A stretch of DNA of 64,000 nt from Deefgea chitinilytica (GCF_016881405.1 NZ_WOFE01000007.1:1-64000), one strand, 5' to 3'. Shown: positions 23,387 through 33,680, counted from the stretch's first letter. A program made the numbers and translations. The notes: generated by a model from the letters alone, not told the origin.

Positions 23387-25465
23387 ATGACTTATAAACC
23401 TGCCGATAACCAACTTTTGCTTAATCGTGAATTGGGCTTGCTCGAATTCAATCGCCGCGTTTTGGCTCAGGCAGAAGACGTACGCAATCCATTGCTCGAA
23501 CGTTTGAAATTTCTATGTATCGTATCGAGCAATTTGGATGAATTTTTTGAAGTGCGGATGGCGTGGTTGAAAGAAAATATGCGCTTGAATCCTTCTCGCT
23601 TATTGCCGGAAGGAATGACGCCGCATCAGGCATTTGAGCTGGTGGCCAAAGAAGCGCACGACTTGGTTGAGCGCCAATATCGAGTGTTGCGTGAAACGGT
23701 GTTCCCAGCGATGGAGGCTGAAGGGATTTATTTCTTCCGTCGCAGCCTATGGACTGATGCACAGCGTGCATGGGTAAAAGATTATTTTTTCCGTGAATTG
23801 ATGCCAATCTTGACTCCGATTGGTTTGGATCCATCCCATCCATTCCCACGCCTATCGAATAAAATTCTGAACTTTATCGTTGAGCTGGAAGGCAGGGATG
23901 CATTTGGTCGTAATTCAGGGATTGCGATTGTGCAAGCGCCACGTATTTTGCCGCGTTTTGTCAAAATGCCGGATGAGATTGCCGGCACGCAGCACGGCTT
24001 TGTGTTCTTGTCGTCGATTTTGCATGCGCATATTGATGAATTGTTTGCTGGTATGCATGTGCTTGGTTGCTATCAGTTCCGCGTGACACGCGATTCAGAT
24101 GTGTCGGTGGATGATGAAGATATTAAAGACCTGCGTGCGGCGATTGAAGGTGAGCTATCGCAACGTCCTTACGGCGATGCTGTGCGTTTAGAGTTAGCAG
24201 ATAATTGTCCACGGCATTTGCAAGATTTCTTGTCCGAGCAGTTTGGCTTGAATGCTGATGACATTTATCGCGTCAATGGGCCGGTGAATATGGTGCGTTT
24301 GATGCAAGTGCCGGATCAGGTTGATCGTCCTGATTTGAAGTTTTTGCCATTTATGCCCGGTATTCCACCAGAGTTACGTAAGCAATCGGATTTCTTTGCT
24401 GCGATCCGCCATGGAGACATTCTGCTTCATCATCCTTATCAAAGCTTTACGCCGGTGGTTGATTTGTTGCAGCAGGCTGCACGTGACCCGCATGTTGTGG
24501 CGATCAAGATGACGATTTATCGCACGGGTGCGGAATCCGTGCTGATGGATGCGCTGCAAGAAGCAGCTGCCCGAGGCAAAGAAGTTACGGTCGTGGTTGA
24601 GTTAATGGCGCGTTTTGACGAAGAGGCCAATATTAATTGGGCTGCAAAACTCGAGCGTGCTGGCGCTCACGTTGTTTATGGTGTGTATGGCTATAAAACT
24701 CATGCCAAAATGTTGCTGATTGTGCGCCGGGAAGAAGGGCAACTGAAACGTTATGCGCACGTTGGTACGGGTAATTACCATCCACGCACTGCTAAGTTGT
24801 ATACCGACTTTGGCTTATTAACTGCGCACCCAGAAATCACCAGCGACGTGAACGATGTCTTTATGCAGCTAACGGGTTTGGGTTTGGCCGGTGATCATCA
24901 TCAATTGTGGCAAGCGCCATTTACTTTGCATAGCAAATTTATTGAATCGATTGAGCGCGAAATCGTCCACGCAAAAGAAGGCCGTAAAGCGGTCATTATT
25001 GCCAAAATGAATTCGCTGCTTGAGCCTTCCATTATTGATAAATTGTATGAAGCATCAACCGCAGGTGTGACGATTCATTTGATTGTTCGTGGTGTGTGTG
25101 CACTACGTCCGGGCATTCCTGGTTTATCGGAGAACATTCGAGTTCGCTCTATTATTGGTCGTTTCTTAGAGCATCATCGGGTGTTCTATTTCCTCAATAA
25201 TGGTGAGGAAAATGTTTATCTTTCAAGTGCCGATTGGATGGGGCGTAATTTATTCCGTCGAATCGAAATTGCCTTCCCAATTTTGAATCCAAAAGTGAAG
25301 CGTCGGGTGATTCGCGAGAGCCTGCGCCCGTTCTTAGTCGATAATAGCCAAGCTTGGGAAATGCTCTCAGATGGCCGTTACCGCCGCAAAGTTGCACGTG
25401 GCGATAAAGTTCGTTCTGCACAAGGGCAGTTGCTGGCGGATTTAGCTGCTGGTGATCGTAGTTAA
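23387..25465 (+). CDS. ppk1: polyphosphate kinase 1
   Basis: A 692-residue enzyme that reversibly polymerises the ATP gamma-phosphate into polyphosphate. It has the N-terminal LNRELGLLEFNRRVLAQAED, the conserved RDPHVVAIKMTIYRTG-type block, the catalytic His segment VYGYKTHAKMLLIVRRE, and GNYHPRTAKLYTDFGLLTAHPEITSDVNDVF. A second phospholipase D-like His lies in FLEHHRVFYF. Length is typical of PPK1. The next gene, sixA, starts immediately after the stop codon. Confidence 0.97.
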   Translation: MTYKPADNQLLLNRELGLLEFNRRVLAQAEDVRNPLLERLKFLCIVSSNLDEFFEVRMAWLKENMRLNPSRLLPEGMTPHQAFELVAKEAHDLVERQYRVLRETVFPAMEAEGIYFFRRSLWTDAQRAWVKDYFFRELMPILTPIGLDPSHPFPRLSNKILNFIVELEGRDAFGRNSGIAIVQAPRILPRFVKMPDEIAGTQHGFVFLSSILHAHIDELFAGMHVLGCYQFRVTRDSDVSVDDEDIKDLRAAIEGELSQRPYGDAVRLELADNCPRHLQDFLSEQFGLNADDIYRVNGPVNMVRLMQVPDQVDRPDLKFLPFMPGIPPELRKQSDFFAAIRHGDILLHHPYQSFTPVVDLLQQAARDPHVVAIKMTIYRTGAESVLMDALQEAAARGKEVTVVVELMARFDEEANINWAAKLERAGAHVVYGVYGYKTHAKMLLIVRREEGQLKRYAHVGTGNYHPRTAKLYTDFGLLTAHPEITSDVNDVFMQLTGLGLAGDHHQLWQAPFTLHSKFIESIEREIVHAKEGRKAVIIAKMNSLLEPSIIDKLYEASTAGVTIHLIVRGVCALRPGIPGLSENIRVRSIIGRFLEHHRVFYFLNNGEENVYLSSADWMGRNLFRRIEIAFPILNPKVKRRVIRESLRPFLVDNSQAWEMLSDGRYRRKVARGDKVRSAQGQLLADLAAGDRS

Positions 25466-25930
25466 ATGGATTTAATTTTGTGGCGGCATGCCGATGCTGA
25501 GTATGGTGTTGATGATTTGGCACGGCCATTGACCCCGAAAGGGGTCAAGCAGGCTAAAAAAGTAGCTGCATGGCTGCGTCGGCAGTTAAAAGATGTTGCT
25601 GGATATCGCTTGATCGCTAGTGAGGCAGTACGCAGTCAAGCAACAGCGCAATATCTAAACCCGCAGTATGAAATCAATCCCAAGCTGAATCCGGGCTGCC
25701 ATAACGCGTGTTATCTGGAAGCTGCGCGCTGGCCACGCGACATTGGTAAGTTTGTCGTGATCGTTGGCCACCAACCCAACCTAGGTGAAGTGGCTTCTTT
25801 GCTGGTAACAGGCAAAGAGCTAGACTGGAATACCCGTAAAGGTGGTATATGGTGGATTCAGCGTAGGGTGATGGATGATGGTCGAGTGAAGTATGTGCTG
25901 AAAGCGGCGTTAAGTCCGGACTTACTTTGA
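25466..25930 (+). CDS. sixA: phosphohistidine phosphatase SixA
   Basis: A 154-residue histidine phosphatase (phosphoglycerate mutase-like fold) with the catalytic RHA motif at residues 8-10 (LWRHADAE). Later come the conserved ASEAVRSQATAQYL and the second His segment VIVGHQPNLGEV. SixA removes phosphate from histidine phosphocarriers such as the PTS protein NPr. It starts directly after the ppk1 stop with no gap, so translational coupling with ppk1 is likely. A ppk-sixA arrangement is common in proteobacteria. Confidence 0.93.
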   Translation: MDLILWRHADAEYGVDDLARPLTPKGVKQAKKVAAWLRRQLKDVAGYRLIASEAVRSQATAQYLNPQYEINPKLNPGCHNACYLEAARWPRDIGKFVVIVGHQPNLGEVASLLVTGKELDWNTRKGGIWWIQRRVMDDGRVKYVLKAALSPDLL

Positions 25931-25940
25931 TTCGGCAATT

Positions 25941-25968
25941 AAAAAAGGTGGCTTAAGCCACCTTTTTT
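25941..25968. terminator. bidirectional terminator between sixA and hemY
   Basis: A perfect 28-base palindrome (AAAAAAGGTGGCTT and its complement) lies between two convergent genes, giving a GC stem flanked by A and T runs usable from both strands. Confidence 0.92.
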
Positions 25969-25983
25969 ATTGATTCTGCAAAA

Positions 25984-27177
25984 TTAGGCCAGTGCAATAG
26001 CCAAGCTAGCGCGGTAATGGAAGTTGGATTCTTCATTACGCTCCAGCTGATCGAGTAAACCGGCCAATTCCGCATGTGCAATTGCTGTCGGTTTAATCGC
26101 AATACTGGCCTCAAAATAGGTTTGCGCCTTACCCCATAGCTCGCGTTGGCGGCATAAGCGACCGAGTGTGAGCAATAAGCGATGATCGTTCGGATGCAAT
26201 TTTAGCCATTGTTCTGCTTGCTGCAATTGCTGGTTCAGTTCTTCGCCGCTTATCTTCAATAGGCCGTATTGCTCGACCAATTCGCCACTCCACTCAGCAT
26301 CGATCGCCACAGCTAAAGTATCGCGTGCCAAGAGGGTTTCGCCTTGTTCTTGGTATAGACTCGCAATGCTGGCGGCTAGTTGTGGATTGAGGCGCTCTGC
26401 TTCTGGCAGCTTGCGGCACCAATCTTTGAGCTCGCGTGCTGTCATTGGGTGTTGCCGCAGTTGCTGTTGATACGCGGCAATACGAATATGCGCGGCTTGT
26501 TCTGAGTCCATCGCCTCGCTGCGTGTCAGTTGATCAACTAATTTGAGTACGGCTTCTGGGTTACGCTCTTTTTGGCGCAGGCGTAGCTCGATTTTCATCG
26601 CCGCGGTCAGTTTCGGCGTTATTTCTCGCGCAGCACTAATCGCTTGGCTCGCTTCGTTATAACGGCGCTCATCGAGGAATAATTCAGCCATCGACATTAA
26701 TGTCGCCAAATGTTGTGCGCCAAGGCGGGCTTGTAGTTTTTCAAAGTAAGCATTGCGTTTATCGTAGTCGCGCATGGCATGCGCCGCTCGTGCGCCAAGT
26801 AGGCCATTGGCAGCAAACGCATCATCGGCGTGTTGTGCGGCCGCAAAAGCTTCGCTAGCAAGACGTTCGGCGCGTTGATAGCGACCTTCATAAAAGGCAA
26901 TTCGGGCTTCGCGTTCGAGCTGAACTGAGGCGCGTTCTTGCTGGCGAGCACGATATTGTCGAACCCGTTCGGGTAATCCGCTTAGTTCCGCGAACATTTT
27001 GAGTGCTAGATAGAGCACCACCACGCTGCTTATTAATAGAACAATAAAAATATTCAGCGAAATCTCAACGCGCCATGGCGGTAAGAAGATTAAGGCATAG
27101 CCTGTATTAAATTCAGCAAACAGTGTTAAGCCAACCGCTAATGCAAATAAGCCAATAAACCAAATCAAAAATTTCAC
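25984..27177 (-). CDS. hemY: heme biosynthesis-associated TPR protein HemY
   Basis: A 397-residue inner-membrane protein with two N-terminal membrane helices (FLIWFIGLFALAVGLTLF and ISLNIFIVLLISSVVVLYL) and a cytoplasmic TPR-rich region. GYALIFLPPWRVEISLN and AREARIAFYEGRYQRAERLASEAF are family features. This proteobacterial HemY is not the protoporphyrinogen oxidase of Gram-positives; its exact role is unclear. It overlaps hemX by four bases as the last gene of the operon. Confidence 0.93.
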   Translation of the reverse strand: MKFLIWFIGLFALAVGLTLFAEFNTGYALIFLPPWRVEISLNIFIVLLISSVVVLYLALKMFAELSGLPERVRQYRARQQERASVQLEREARIAFYEGRYQRAERLASEAFAAAQHADDAFAANGLLGARAAHAMRDYDKRNAYFEKLQARLGAQHLATLMSMAELFLDERRYNEASQAISAAREITPKLTAAMKIELRLRQKERNPEAVLKLVDQLTRSEAMDSEQAAHIRIAAYQQQLRQHPMTARELKDWCRKLPEAERLNPQLAASIASLYQEQGETLLARDTLAVAIDAEWSGELVEQYGLLKISGEELNQQLQQAEQWLKLHPNDHRLLLTLGRLCRQRELWGKAQTYFEASIAIKPTAIAHAELAGLLDQLERNEESNFHYRASLAIALA

Positions 27178-28217
27178 GGTTTTGCCCTCTCAGCCATGGT
27201 GCGTGCGCTACGAACTGCATTTAAGCTGGCACTGAGATCGGGTAGGGTGATGGCCAGTGGTTGCGATTCGAGCTGGCGCAATACTTTGATTGCATTATCA
27301 GTGGCTGGTGCGCGCGCATCGAAAAATTGCTGTAAGTAGCGGACTGTCGCCGCAATGTCCGCTCGGAATGCTGCCTCGTTACGTAATAGCAGCGCTGAAC
27401 GGGCATTGAGTAGGCGTAATTTGATATTTTCACGCAGGAAAAAACTTTGTTCCGGCGACAGCAAAATCAAATCAGGCTGATCAATTCGACGGATTTGGAT
27501 GAGTTGTTTAAATTCATGCCAAACTTCGGCACCAAAACGTTGGATTGGATTGTGATTGGGGTTGGCTTTGAACGGCATGCCTTTTGGATCATGCCCCGCA
27601 TCAATCAGCAATGGTAGGCGCTCAACACTGTCGATTAAGCTATTGATTTTGGCGGTGAGGCCAATCACATCGACGTAAGGTGTGCTCTTTAGTGTATTGA
27701 TATCTTGTGTGAGCGCTTGACGTACACTGATGAGTTCGGGGCGATTTAAACGCTGCAATTGTTGGTCAATATTATTGAGTGCGGTCAGCGCGCTGTTGAC
27801 GTCGCCCGCAATTTGCAATTGCTGGCTGGCAAATGACAGCATTTGCTCAATTTCGGCCAAACTATGCAATGCTTCGCCGCGGGTCAGCGTATCGTACATT
27901 ACGTTCAGTGATTCTTGCCGTGCCAAAGCTTCGGCTTGTTTGCCTTCTTGGATGGTGAGCCGTGCTAAGAATTGTTGCTGAGCTTGATTTTGCATCAGCA
28001 GTTGTGAGCGCAACTCTTGTTGTAATTTGTTGTTGTTGGCGAGCTCACGACTCAAATCTAGTTTGAGTGTCTCCATCGCATTTTGTTGGTATAGCCAAGC
28101 GCCGCCGCTGGCCAACAGTGCGACCAAGGCCAATACCAACGCGGGTTGTGGTAAGCGCCGGCGGGGAGGTTGGCTAAGGGCAGCGGAAAAAGTATTGGAT
28201 GCGTTGTCTTGATTCAT
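27174..28217 (-). CDS. hemX: HemX-family protein
   Basis: A 347-residue protein with one N-terminal membrane helix (PALVLALVALLASGGAWLYQQ) and a long coiled-coil region (LKLDLSRELANNNKLQQELRSQ) before a helical C-terminal domain. It is often labelled uroporphyrinogen-III C-methyltransferase but lacks the methyltransferase domain, so that label should not be read as an activity. It starts 21 bases after hemD and overlaps hemY. Confidence 0.92.
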   Translation of the reverse strand: MNQDNASNTFSAALSQPPRRRLPQPALVLALVALLASGGAWLYQQNAMETLKLDLSRELANNNKLQQELRSQLLMQNQAQQQFLARLTIQEGKQAEALARQESLNVMYDTLTRGEALHSLAEIEQMLSFASQQLQIAGDVNSALTALNNIDQQLQRLNRPELISVRQALTQDINTLKSTPYVDVIGLTAKINSLIDSVERLPLLIDAGHDPKGMPFKANPNHNPIQRFGAEVWHEFKQLIQIRRIDQPDLILLSPEQSFFLRENIKLRLLNARSALLLRNEAAFRADIAATVRYLQQFFDARAPATDNAIKVLRQLESQPLAITLPDLSASLNAVRSARTMAERAKP

Positions 28218-28238
28218 CAGGCTCTACACTTTTAGAGA

Positions 28239-29009
28239 TTACTCTTTTGGAGATAAAACCGGTGCAAAATACCGGCAAATCGACTGGGTAATGCCATCAT
28301 CACCCGCCTCGGTTTGCACGATATGGTTGGCCCCATTGGCCTGTAGTGCCTCGGCAATTCGGTGGTGCGGAACAAAATATAATGCACATTGTAGCTTGAG
28401 CCGCGTCTCGCCTCCAGCCCAGTTAAATAAGTGTTGTGCGGCTTCTGAACTGGAAATGACAATACCATCGCAGCCTCGTTGCAATTGATATTCGATTTCG
28501 CTGACATCGAGCGTCGGGGCGCTGCGTTGATATGCGGTTACTACCGTCACACTGGCACCCGCTGCGCTTAAACCTGCCGGCAGAATATCGCGGCCACCAT
28601 TACCGCGAAACAAGACGATTTTTTTGCCCGTTTGTGCGCCGAGTTCTTGGAGCAAGCCTTCTCCGTCAAATTGCGTCGGTGGGCAAATGATGCGTTTGGC
28701 ACCAAGTTCCGCCGCGCGTTTAGCGCTGCCAGGGCCGACCACCGCAATCGGTAAATCTTTGGGCCATGGCGAGTTTAATTTGGCAAAAACGGCATTTAAG
28801 GCCGAAGGGCTAATGAATACGGCTAAGTCAAATTGGACTAAGCGGCTCAGTGCATCATTAAGTTCGCTCTGATCTGTAGCTGGGCTGATCGAAAGTAATG
28901 GCAGGGTATAAACCTCAGCACCTTTTTTTACAATGGATTCAGACAAATACCCAGCTTGAGCGGCAGGGCGGGTAATCCAAATCCGATAGCTGCTCAATGG
29001 CAAACTCAT
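28239..29009 (-). CDS. hemD: uroporphyrinogen-III synthase
   Basis: A 256-residue two-lobed enzyme that cyclises hydroxymethylbilane with inversion of ring D. The family is weakly conserved; visible features are [14 protein letters not shown] at the N-terminus, [27 protein letters not shown] and the second-lobe [11 protein letters not shown]. It overlaps hemC by four bases (ATGA), supporting the assignment by context. Confidence 0.93.
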   Translation of the reverse strand: MSLPLSSYRIWITRPAAQAGYLSESIVKKGAEVYTLPLLSISPATDQSELNDALSRLVQFDLAVFISPSALNAVFAKLNSPWPKDLPIAVVGPGSAKRAAELGAKRIICPPTQFDGEGLLQELGAQTGKKIVLFRGNGGRDILPAGLSAAGASVTVVTAYQRSAPTLDVSEIEYQLQRGCDGIVISSSEAAQHLFNWAGGETRLKLQCALYFVPHHRIAEALQANGANHIVQTEAGDDGITQSICRYFAPVLSPKE

Positions 29010-29941
29010 GGCGCTAGTTGTTTGAGAATCTCGCGCGCACCTTCGGTGCAGAGTAAATCAGCCACGATGCGACCCAAACCATCGGCGGCGGCGTGTGAGC
29101 CATTTGACTCAGCAACGACGCGTTGGCTGCCATCGGGCATGGCCACCAAACCGCGCAGGCGTAAAAAGCCTTCTTCATCGGTGGCATAAGCGGCCAGTGG
29201 AATTTGGCATGAGCCATTGAGGCGGCGCGATAAAGCGCGCTCTGCAGTCACGCAAGCGGCGGTGACCGCATGATTGAACGGCGCAAGTAGCGCCACTAAA
29301 TCAGCACGATCTGCACGAATTTCAATGCCGACGGCACCTTGGCCTGGAGCGGGTAAACTGATTTCTGGCGATAGTTCGCAGGTGATTCGTTCCGCTAAAC
29401 CCAAGCGTTTTAAACCTGCTGCGGCGAGAATAATCGCGTCAAACTCACCATCATCGAGTTTTTTGAGGCGTGTGCCGACATTGCCGCGCAGAGGTTTGAC
29501 GACTAAATGCGGGTATAAGGCGCGGATTTGGCTTTCACGGCGCAGGCTGGCGGTGCCGACAATCGCGCCTTCCGGTAATTCATCCGGATGCTTAAAGCGG
29601 TTCGATACAAACGCGTCACGAGGGTCTTCGCGCTCACCAATTGCCGCCAGGGCAAAGCCTTCTGGCAACACCATCGGTACATCTTTCATTGAGTGTACCG
29701 CTAAATCGGCACGGCCTTCGACCATTGCTTGCTCGAGCTCTTTGACGAACAAGCCTTTTCCGCCAATTTTATTTAATGTGACGTCGAGAATTTTGTCGCC
29801 TTGCGTTGTGATGCCCAACAGCTCGACAGAAAGTGTCGGATAGGTGCTTTCCAGCCAAGATTTCACATGATAAGCCTGCCAAAGCGCCAATGGGCTTTCG
29901 CGGGTGGCGATGACCACTTTAGAGGGCTGTGTTGGGCTCAT
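29006..29941 (-). CDS. hemC: hydroxymethylbilane synthase (porphobilinogen deaminase)
   Basis: A 311-residue enzyme joining four porphobilinogens. [12 protein letters not shown] is the N-terminal signature, followed by [29 protein letters not shown], the active-site Asp region [12 protein letters not shown], and [18 protein letters not shown]. The dipyrromethane cofactor Cys is in [12 protein letters not shown]. It is the first gene of hemCDXY, with 84 bases separating it from the end of the upstream fimV-like gene. Confidence 0.97.
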   Translation of the reverse strand: MSPTQPSKVVIATRESPLALWQAYHVKSWLESTYPTLSVELLGITTQGDKILDVTLNKIGGKGLFVKELEQAMVEGRADLAVHSMKDVPMVLPEGFALAAIGEREDPRDAFVSNRFKHPDELPEGAIVGTASLRRESQIRALYPHLVVKPLRGNVGTRLKKLDDGEFDAIILAAAGLKRLGLAERITCELSPEISLPAPGQGAVGIEIRADRADLVALLAPFNHAVTAACVTAERALSRRLNGSCQIPLAAYATDEEGFLRLRGLVAMPDGSQRVVAESNGSHAAADGLGRIVADLLCTEGAREILKQLAP

Positions 29942-30025
29942 ATGAAATCCTTGGGCAAACTAGAAAAACCGCAGTTTAACATGCCCGCCGCTGCTCAGAG
30001 TTTGGATTGTAACGGCGATCATGAA

Positions 30026-31957
30026 TCAAATGCTGGATTTGGGTGGTTGCGGTTCTGGTGGTGTTGGCTCTATTGCGGGCTCATCCCAATTGAGCGGGGT
30101 TTCATTGATGTTAAATGGGGGTAATAAATCAACTTCAAATACCGGTATCGGTTCAGCGTTGGTGTGAATTGGTGCGCTATCTTGAATTTGATTTTCGGTA
30201 GTCTCGGGAAGCTGCAGGTCAAGCAGCATCTCATCAGCGCTCGGTGTATTGGTCGCGATGCTTGTGGCGACGAAAGCCGCTGGTGGCGCAACATGGGGCG
30301 TCATAAATGCATGCATCATCGATGCGGGGCTTACCTCTGGATGAATGTCCAAATCAACATGAGGGTGGGCTGGGCGAGAGTTATCAGCGACTTCGCTGAG
30401 TGGATTTTCAGTTCGGCGATAAAGATGGTTGTCAGGATCAAGTTTAGCGCCAATATTGCGAACTAATTCCCAATCGGCTTCATCTTTAACGACAAGGCGT
30501 AAGTTTTTAGCGAGCGCGGCATATTCAGTTTTCATGCCCTGTTGGCGGAAAATGCGGAACAACATGAGCCAGCGTTCGATGTCTTCTGGCTCTTCATCGA
30601 TACTCTTGTACAGTAAATCAATGGCCTCGGACACATCACCTTGCGCTAGCATAATTTGGATTTGTGCTAAATCATTGCTGCCGTAATCACTGACTTCGAT
30701 GCCTTGGTCTGGTGAATGCAACATCGACATCATGGTGGCGTGCTCAGTTGCTTTATTACGCTTAGTGAAGGCGTTGAGTTGCCCCATCAAAGTGGGGGCT
30801 GTTTTTTCTTGTTCGGGTGACCATGCTTGGTCTGGACTCGATTGACGGCGACGCCAAGCGATAAGCGCTGCGCCCGCCGCAACCAGAGCGAGTCCTCCAC
30901 CAATCAGCCAGCGCTGGAGGGCTGAACTTGAGTCGGTTTGGTCTGGGGTAGTTAGGGGCTGGCTGGCGGTAATGTTCTGGGCTGGGGTGGCGCTAGCAAG
31001 CTGTGGGGCGCTGGTAGCAGCCATCACGGGGCTAGCAGCCGTTGCGGCATTCAGTGCGATGATTTTTTGATTCAGTTGTTCGACTTCAAGTTGCATTTGC
31101 AACTGAAGGTCTTCCAGCATCTTGACCTTTTGCTCGAGTTCTTTGGTGTATTGAGCCGCCGATTGCGGCGTTGCTGGGGAATTTGGGGCGCTTGGGGTGG
31201 CGGCATCAAGGCGTAATTGACCGCTTTCAACTACGGTAGTTGGCGCGGTTTTTTTCTTAACCGAACGAAGGCGTTCGGGAATGATGACTGTTGTGCCGAC
31301 GCTGAGTTCGGCATTTGGATCAAGATCTGGATTGGTATTACTCAGTTTTTGTAAATAGCGTGGGTATTGTGGGGTATGGGCAGGGTAATAGCGCTTGGTG
31401 AGCTCTTTGAGTGTAATCGGTTTTTTTACAACAAATTCTTCTACTGTTTTCAGTGGCGTGGAATCAGTGTTTCGTGATTTTTGTTCTGGTTCACGCACGG
31501 CAAAGCGAGTGAGTTTTTCTCGTTCGTTCGTGACCGGAGCAATATTTAAAAACGCAGTAAAATTACGGCTGATCTGTTGGTTACCGCAGGCGATTTGAAT
31601 CGTGAACGCCACCATGGGTTCGCCAACCGCAGAGCGGGACTCAATCAGGAATGAACCAGCTTGATCGCTGCTTGGTCGCAGTTGAATTGTGGCGGCACCG
31701 ATGCTGGGTAATTCAGAATTGCCGTGTTGTAGTTCAATGCACTGTTCGTGCAGCGTTTCACCTGAGTTTAAGCGATATGGTACTAAGCCGCGAAAGGGTT
31801 GCCCGACATACGATTGCATTTGCAACTCGCCGAGTGTCACGCTGTGTGCCAAAGGCATCGCTAAACCCAAGATGGCGATGGCCGTGTATAGCGGGCTGCG
31901 GCGGAAATTTAAATCATGCATCGTGCAATAAAACCATGAATATATTATTTCAATCAT
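30026..31957 (-). CDS. fimV: FimV/HubP-like polar landmark protein
   Basis: A protein of up to 643 residues. The N-terminus has a hydrophobic export signal and the FimV N-terminal domain (VTLGELQMQSYVGQPFRGLVPYRL). A LysM-like peptidoglycan-binding module (KKPITLKELTKRYYPAHTPQYPRYLQKLSNTNPDLDP), a coiled coil (KELEQKVKMLEDLQLQMQLEVEQL), a membrane helix (WLIGGGLALVAAGAALIAW) and a cytoplasmic acidic region with a TPR-like repeat (DVSEAIDLLYKSIDEEPED) follow. FimV-type proteins organise poles and support type IV pili. ATG 31957 has AAGG upstream, but ATG 31921 (residue 13) is also possible. A typical FimV C-terminal domain is not evident. Confidence 0.82.
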   Translation of the reverse strand: MIEIIYSWFYCTMHDLNFRRSPLYTAIAILGLAMPLAHSVTLGELQMQSYVGQPFRGLVPYRLNSGETLHEQCIELQHGNSELPSIGAATIQLRPSSDQAGSFLIESRSAVGEPMVAFTIQIACGNQQISRNFTAFLNIAPVTNEREKLTRFAVREPEQKSRNTDSTPLKTVEEFVVKKPITLKELTKRYYPAHTPQYPRYLQKLSNTNPDLDPNAELSVGTTVIIPERLRSVKKKTAPTTVVESGQLRLDAATPSAPNSPATPQSAAQYTKELEQKVKMLEDLQLQMQLEVEQLNQKIIALNAATAASPVMAATSAPQLASATPAQNITASQPLTTPDQTDSSSALQRWLIGGGLALVAAGAALIAWRRRQSSPDQAWSPEQEKTAPTLMGQLNAFTKRNKATEHATMMSMLHSPDQGIEVSDYGSNDLAQIQIMLAQGDVSEAIDLLYKSIDEEPEDIERWLMLFRIFRQQGMKTEYAALAKNLRLVVKDEADWELVRNIGAKLDPDNHLYRRTENPLSEVADNSRPAHPHVDLDIHPEVSPASMMHAFMTPHVAPPAAFVATSIATNTPSADEMLLDLQLPETTENQIQDSAPIHTNAEPIPVFEVDLLPPFNINETPLNWDEPAIEPTPPEPQPPKSSI

Positions 31958-32143
31958 TGTCGGGCCTTATGCTTTTCAATTCAAGAAATATTAAAGTCTT
32001 GCCGTTGAATCGTTTTATTCCGATATCAATTGAGTTTGAGCGTTTTTGAAATATTAGCAAATATTAATTTTGATTGTTTTCTAATTCGCCTCGCAATAAT
32101 TACCCAAGCCAAAATCTGCAGCCCCGTCTCTTTTCTCGCCGTG

Positions 32144-33199
32144 TTACCACAAGCAAAGTTGCTGTGGGATTGTCGCGGATTCATTAAAGCGCACCCCCAG
32201 ACCCAGTAGGCGCACCGCTTGTGGGCTGCGTTTGAGGCCTTGTTCGAGTAAGCCAAGAAAGGTTGTTAAATGCGGATCTGGGCAGATGCATTCGACGGTG
32301 GTTTGCGTGAAGTCGGCAAATTTGATTTTGACAAACGCTTTATGCGCACGCTCGCCGCTGGCGCGCCGCATCCGTGATTGCCAATCTTGGTACAGAGCGG
32401 GCAACGCGTTTTGGCAGTCTTGCAAAGAGCCTAAATCATGGGCGTAAGTGTTTTCTACCGACAATGATTTTCGACGCTCTGCTGTGGCAACTGGGCGATG
32501 ATCGATGCCTTGCGCTTGCTCATACAATTGCCTGCCGAGCCGCCCCCATTCGCTAATCAATTGCTCTAGTGAGCGAGCATGAATATCAGCGCAGGTATGT
32601 ATGCCGCGCTGAGCTAATCGCTCTGCAGTTACTTTGCCAATACCCCATAGTTTTCGGACTGGCAGCGCGGGCATAAATTCAGCAATATCTTGCGGGCGAA
32701 TCACAAATTGCCCATTCGGTTTGTGCCAATCGCTGGCAATTTTGGCGAGTAGCTTATTCGGCGCAATGCCTGCGCTGGCGGTAATGCCGATTTCTCGTTC
32801 AATTCGCGCACGGATCTCTGCCGCCATGCGCGACGCGCTGCCTGCGCAATGCGGCTGCCCACTGACATCCAGATACGCTTCATCGAGTGACAGGGGTTCG
32901 ATCACATCAGTGTAATCGGCAAAAATTGCTCGCATCGCCATTGAGGCGGCTTTATAGCGTGGAAAATCGGGCGGCACGATAATCAGATCGCGGCACAATT
33001 GTTGTGCGCGGAACGTCGACATCGCCGCGCGAATGCCGAGCTGGCGCGCAGGATAATTACTAGTGCATAACACACCACGCCGATCACTGGAGCCGCCAAC
33101 GGCGAGCGGCACATTCCGCCATTCGGGATGGTCGCGCATTTCTACGGCCGCATAAAAGCAGTCGCAATCGATGTGAATGATTTTGCGTTGAATCAGCAC
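32144..33199 (-). CDS. dinB: DNA polymerase IV
   Basis: A 351-residue Y-family translesion polymerase. HIDCDCFYAAVEMRD carries the first catalytic Asp (D11/D13), PLAVGG follows, and SLDEAYLDVSG carries the second acidic pair. KLLAKIASDWHKPNGQFV and the WGIGKVTAERLAQRGIHTCADI helix-hairpin-helix are typical. The C-terminus lacks a clear beta-clamp QLxLF motif, ending in PQQLCLW, which may serve as one. No LexA box was identified upstream. Confidence 0.96.
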   Translation of the reverse strand: MLIQRKIIHIDCDCFYAAVEMRDHPEWRNVPLAVGGSSDRRGVLCTSNYPARQLGIRAAMSTFRAQQLCRDLIIVPPDFPRYKAASMAMRAIFADYTDVIEPLSLDEAYLDVSGQPHCAGSASRMAAEIRARIEREIGITASAGIAPNKLLAKIASDWHKPNGQFVIRPQDIAEFMPALPVRKLWGIGKVTAERLAQRGIHTCADIHARSLEQLISEWGRLGRQLYEQAQGIDHRPVATAERRKSLSVENTYAHDLGSLQDCQNALPALYQDWQSRMRRASGERAHKAFVKIKFADFTQTTVECICPDPHLTTFLGLLEQGLKRSPQAVRLLGLGVRFNESATIPQQLCLW

Positions 33200-33382
33200 G
33201 GGTCATTCGCCGAGCAAATAAAACTAATTGTACGTTCGTTCTATTTGAAAATCACTTAATTCTGCATTGCTACAGATAAAAGGCGGTGGCTGGGATTTAA
33301 TGGTGCTGGGTATTTGCTTGAAATCTTTGCTAAATTTAGGCTTTAACCACATACCCAATAGCTGTGAGGGTTTGCCTAAATT

Positions 33383-33413
33383 GATTCACCCTCACGAAGC
33401 ACGAGGGTGAATC
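33383..33413. terminator. hairpin downstream of the 81-aa minus-strand gene
   Basis: GATTCACCCTC (33383-33393) pairs perfectly with GAGGGTGAATC (33403-33413) across a nine-base loop. There is no T-tract on either side, so termination or transcript protection is only suggested. The surrounding gap also holds two opposed GGGTAT/ATACCC words (33308 and 33352). Confidence 0.5.
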
Positions 33414-33434
33414 GTCAATCGTTGAAGTAAAAAT

Positions 33435-33680
33435 TCAGCGGCAATAACTCGCCATTGAATAGCTGCGTTGCTCTGGGTATTTGCGACCACCGGGGGCGCA
33501 AGTTTTGAGGACGATATCACCAGTTTCGCAACGGCGTGACATCGTTACGCGTTGGCCAACGGTGAGTTTTTTGCGTTTCATATTGTAAGCGTTGAGAATT
33601 GAATCGTAGGTGCCCGTAGCAATCGCGCGTTCGGTACCTTGGATGGAAATAAGCTTCAGAATGTAATTGTGCTCTATCAT
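33435..33680 (-). CDS. small basic hypothetical protein
   Basis: An 81-residue protein that I do not recognise. It is basic (many Lys/Arg, notably NMKRKKLTVGQRVTMSRR), with two Cys in the C-terminal half plus a penultimate Cys and the segment TGDIVLKTCAPGGRKYPEQRSY. There is no signal peptide or membrane segment. A good GGAG ribosome site lies 9 bases before the ATG, and a perfect hairpin follows the stop, both supporting a real gene. A compact nucleic-acid-binding or zinc-binding protein is only a guess. Confidence 0.65.
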   Translation of the reverse strand: MIEHNYILKLISIQGTERAIATGTYDSILNAYNMKRKKLTVGQRVTMSRRCETGDIVLKTCAPGGRKYPEQRSYSMASYCR

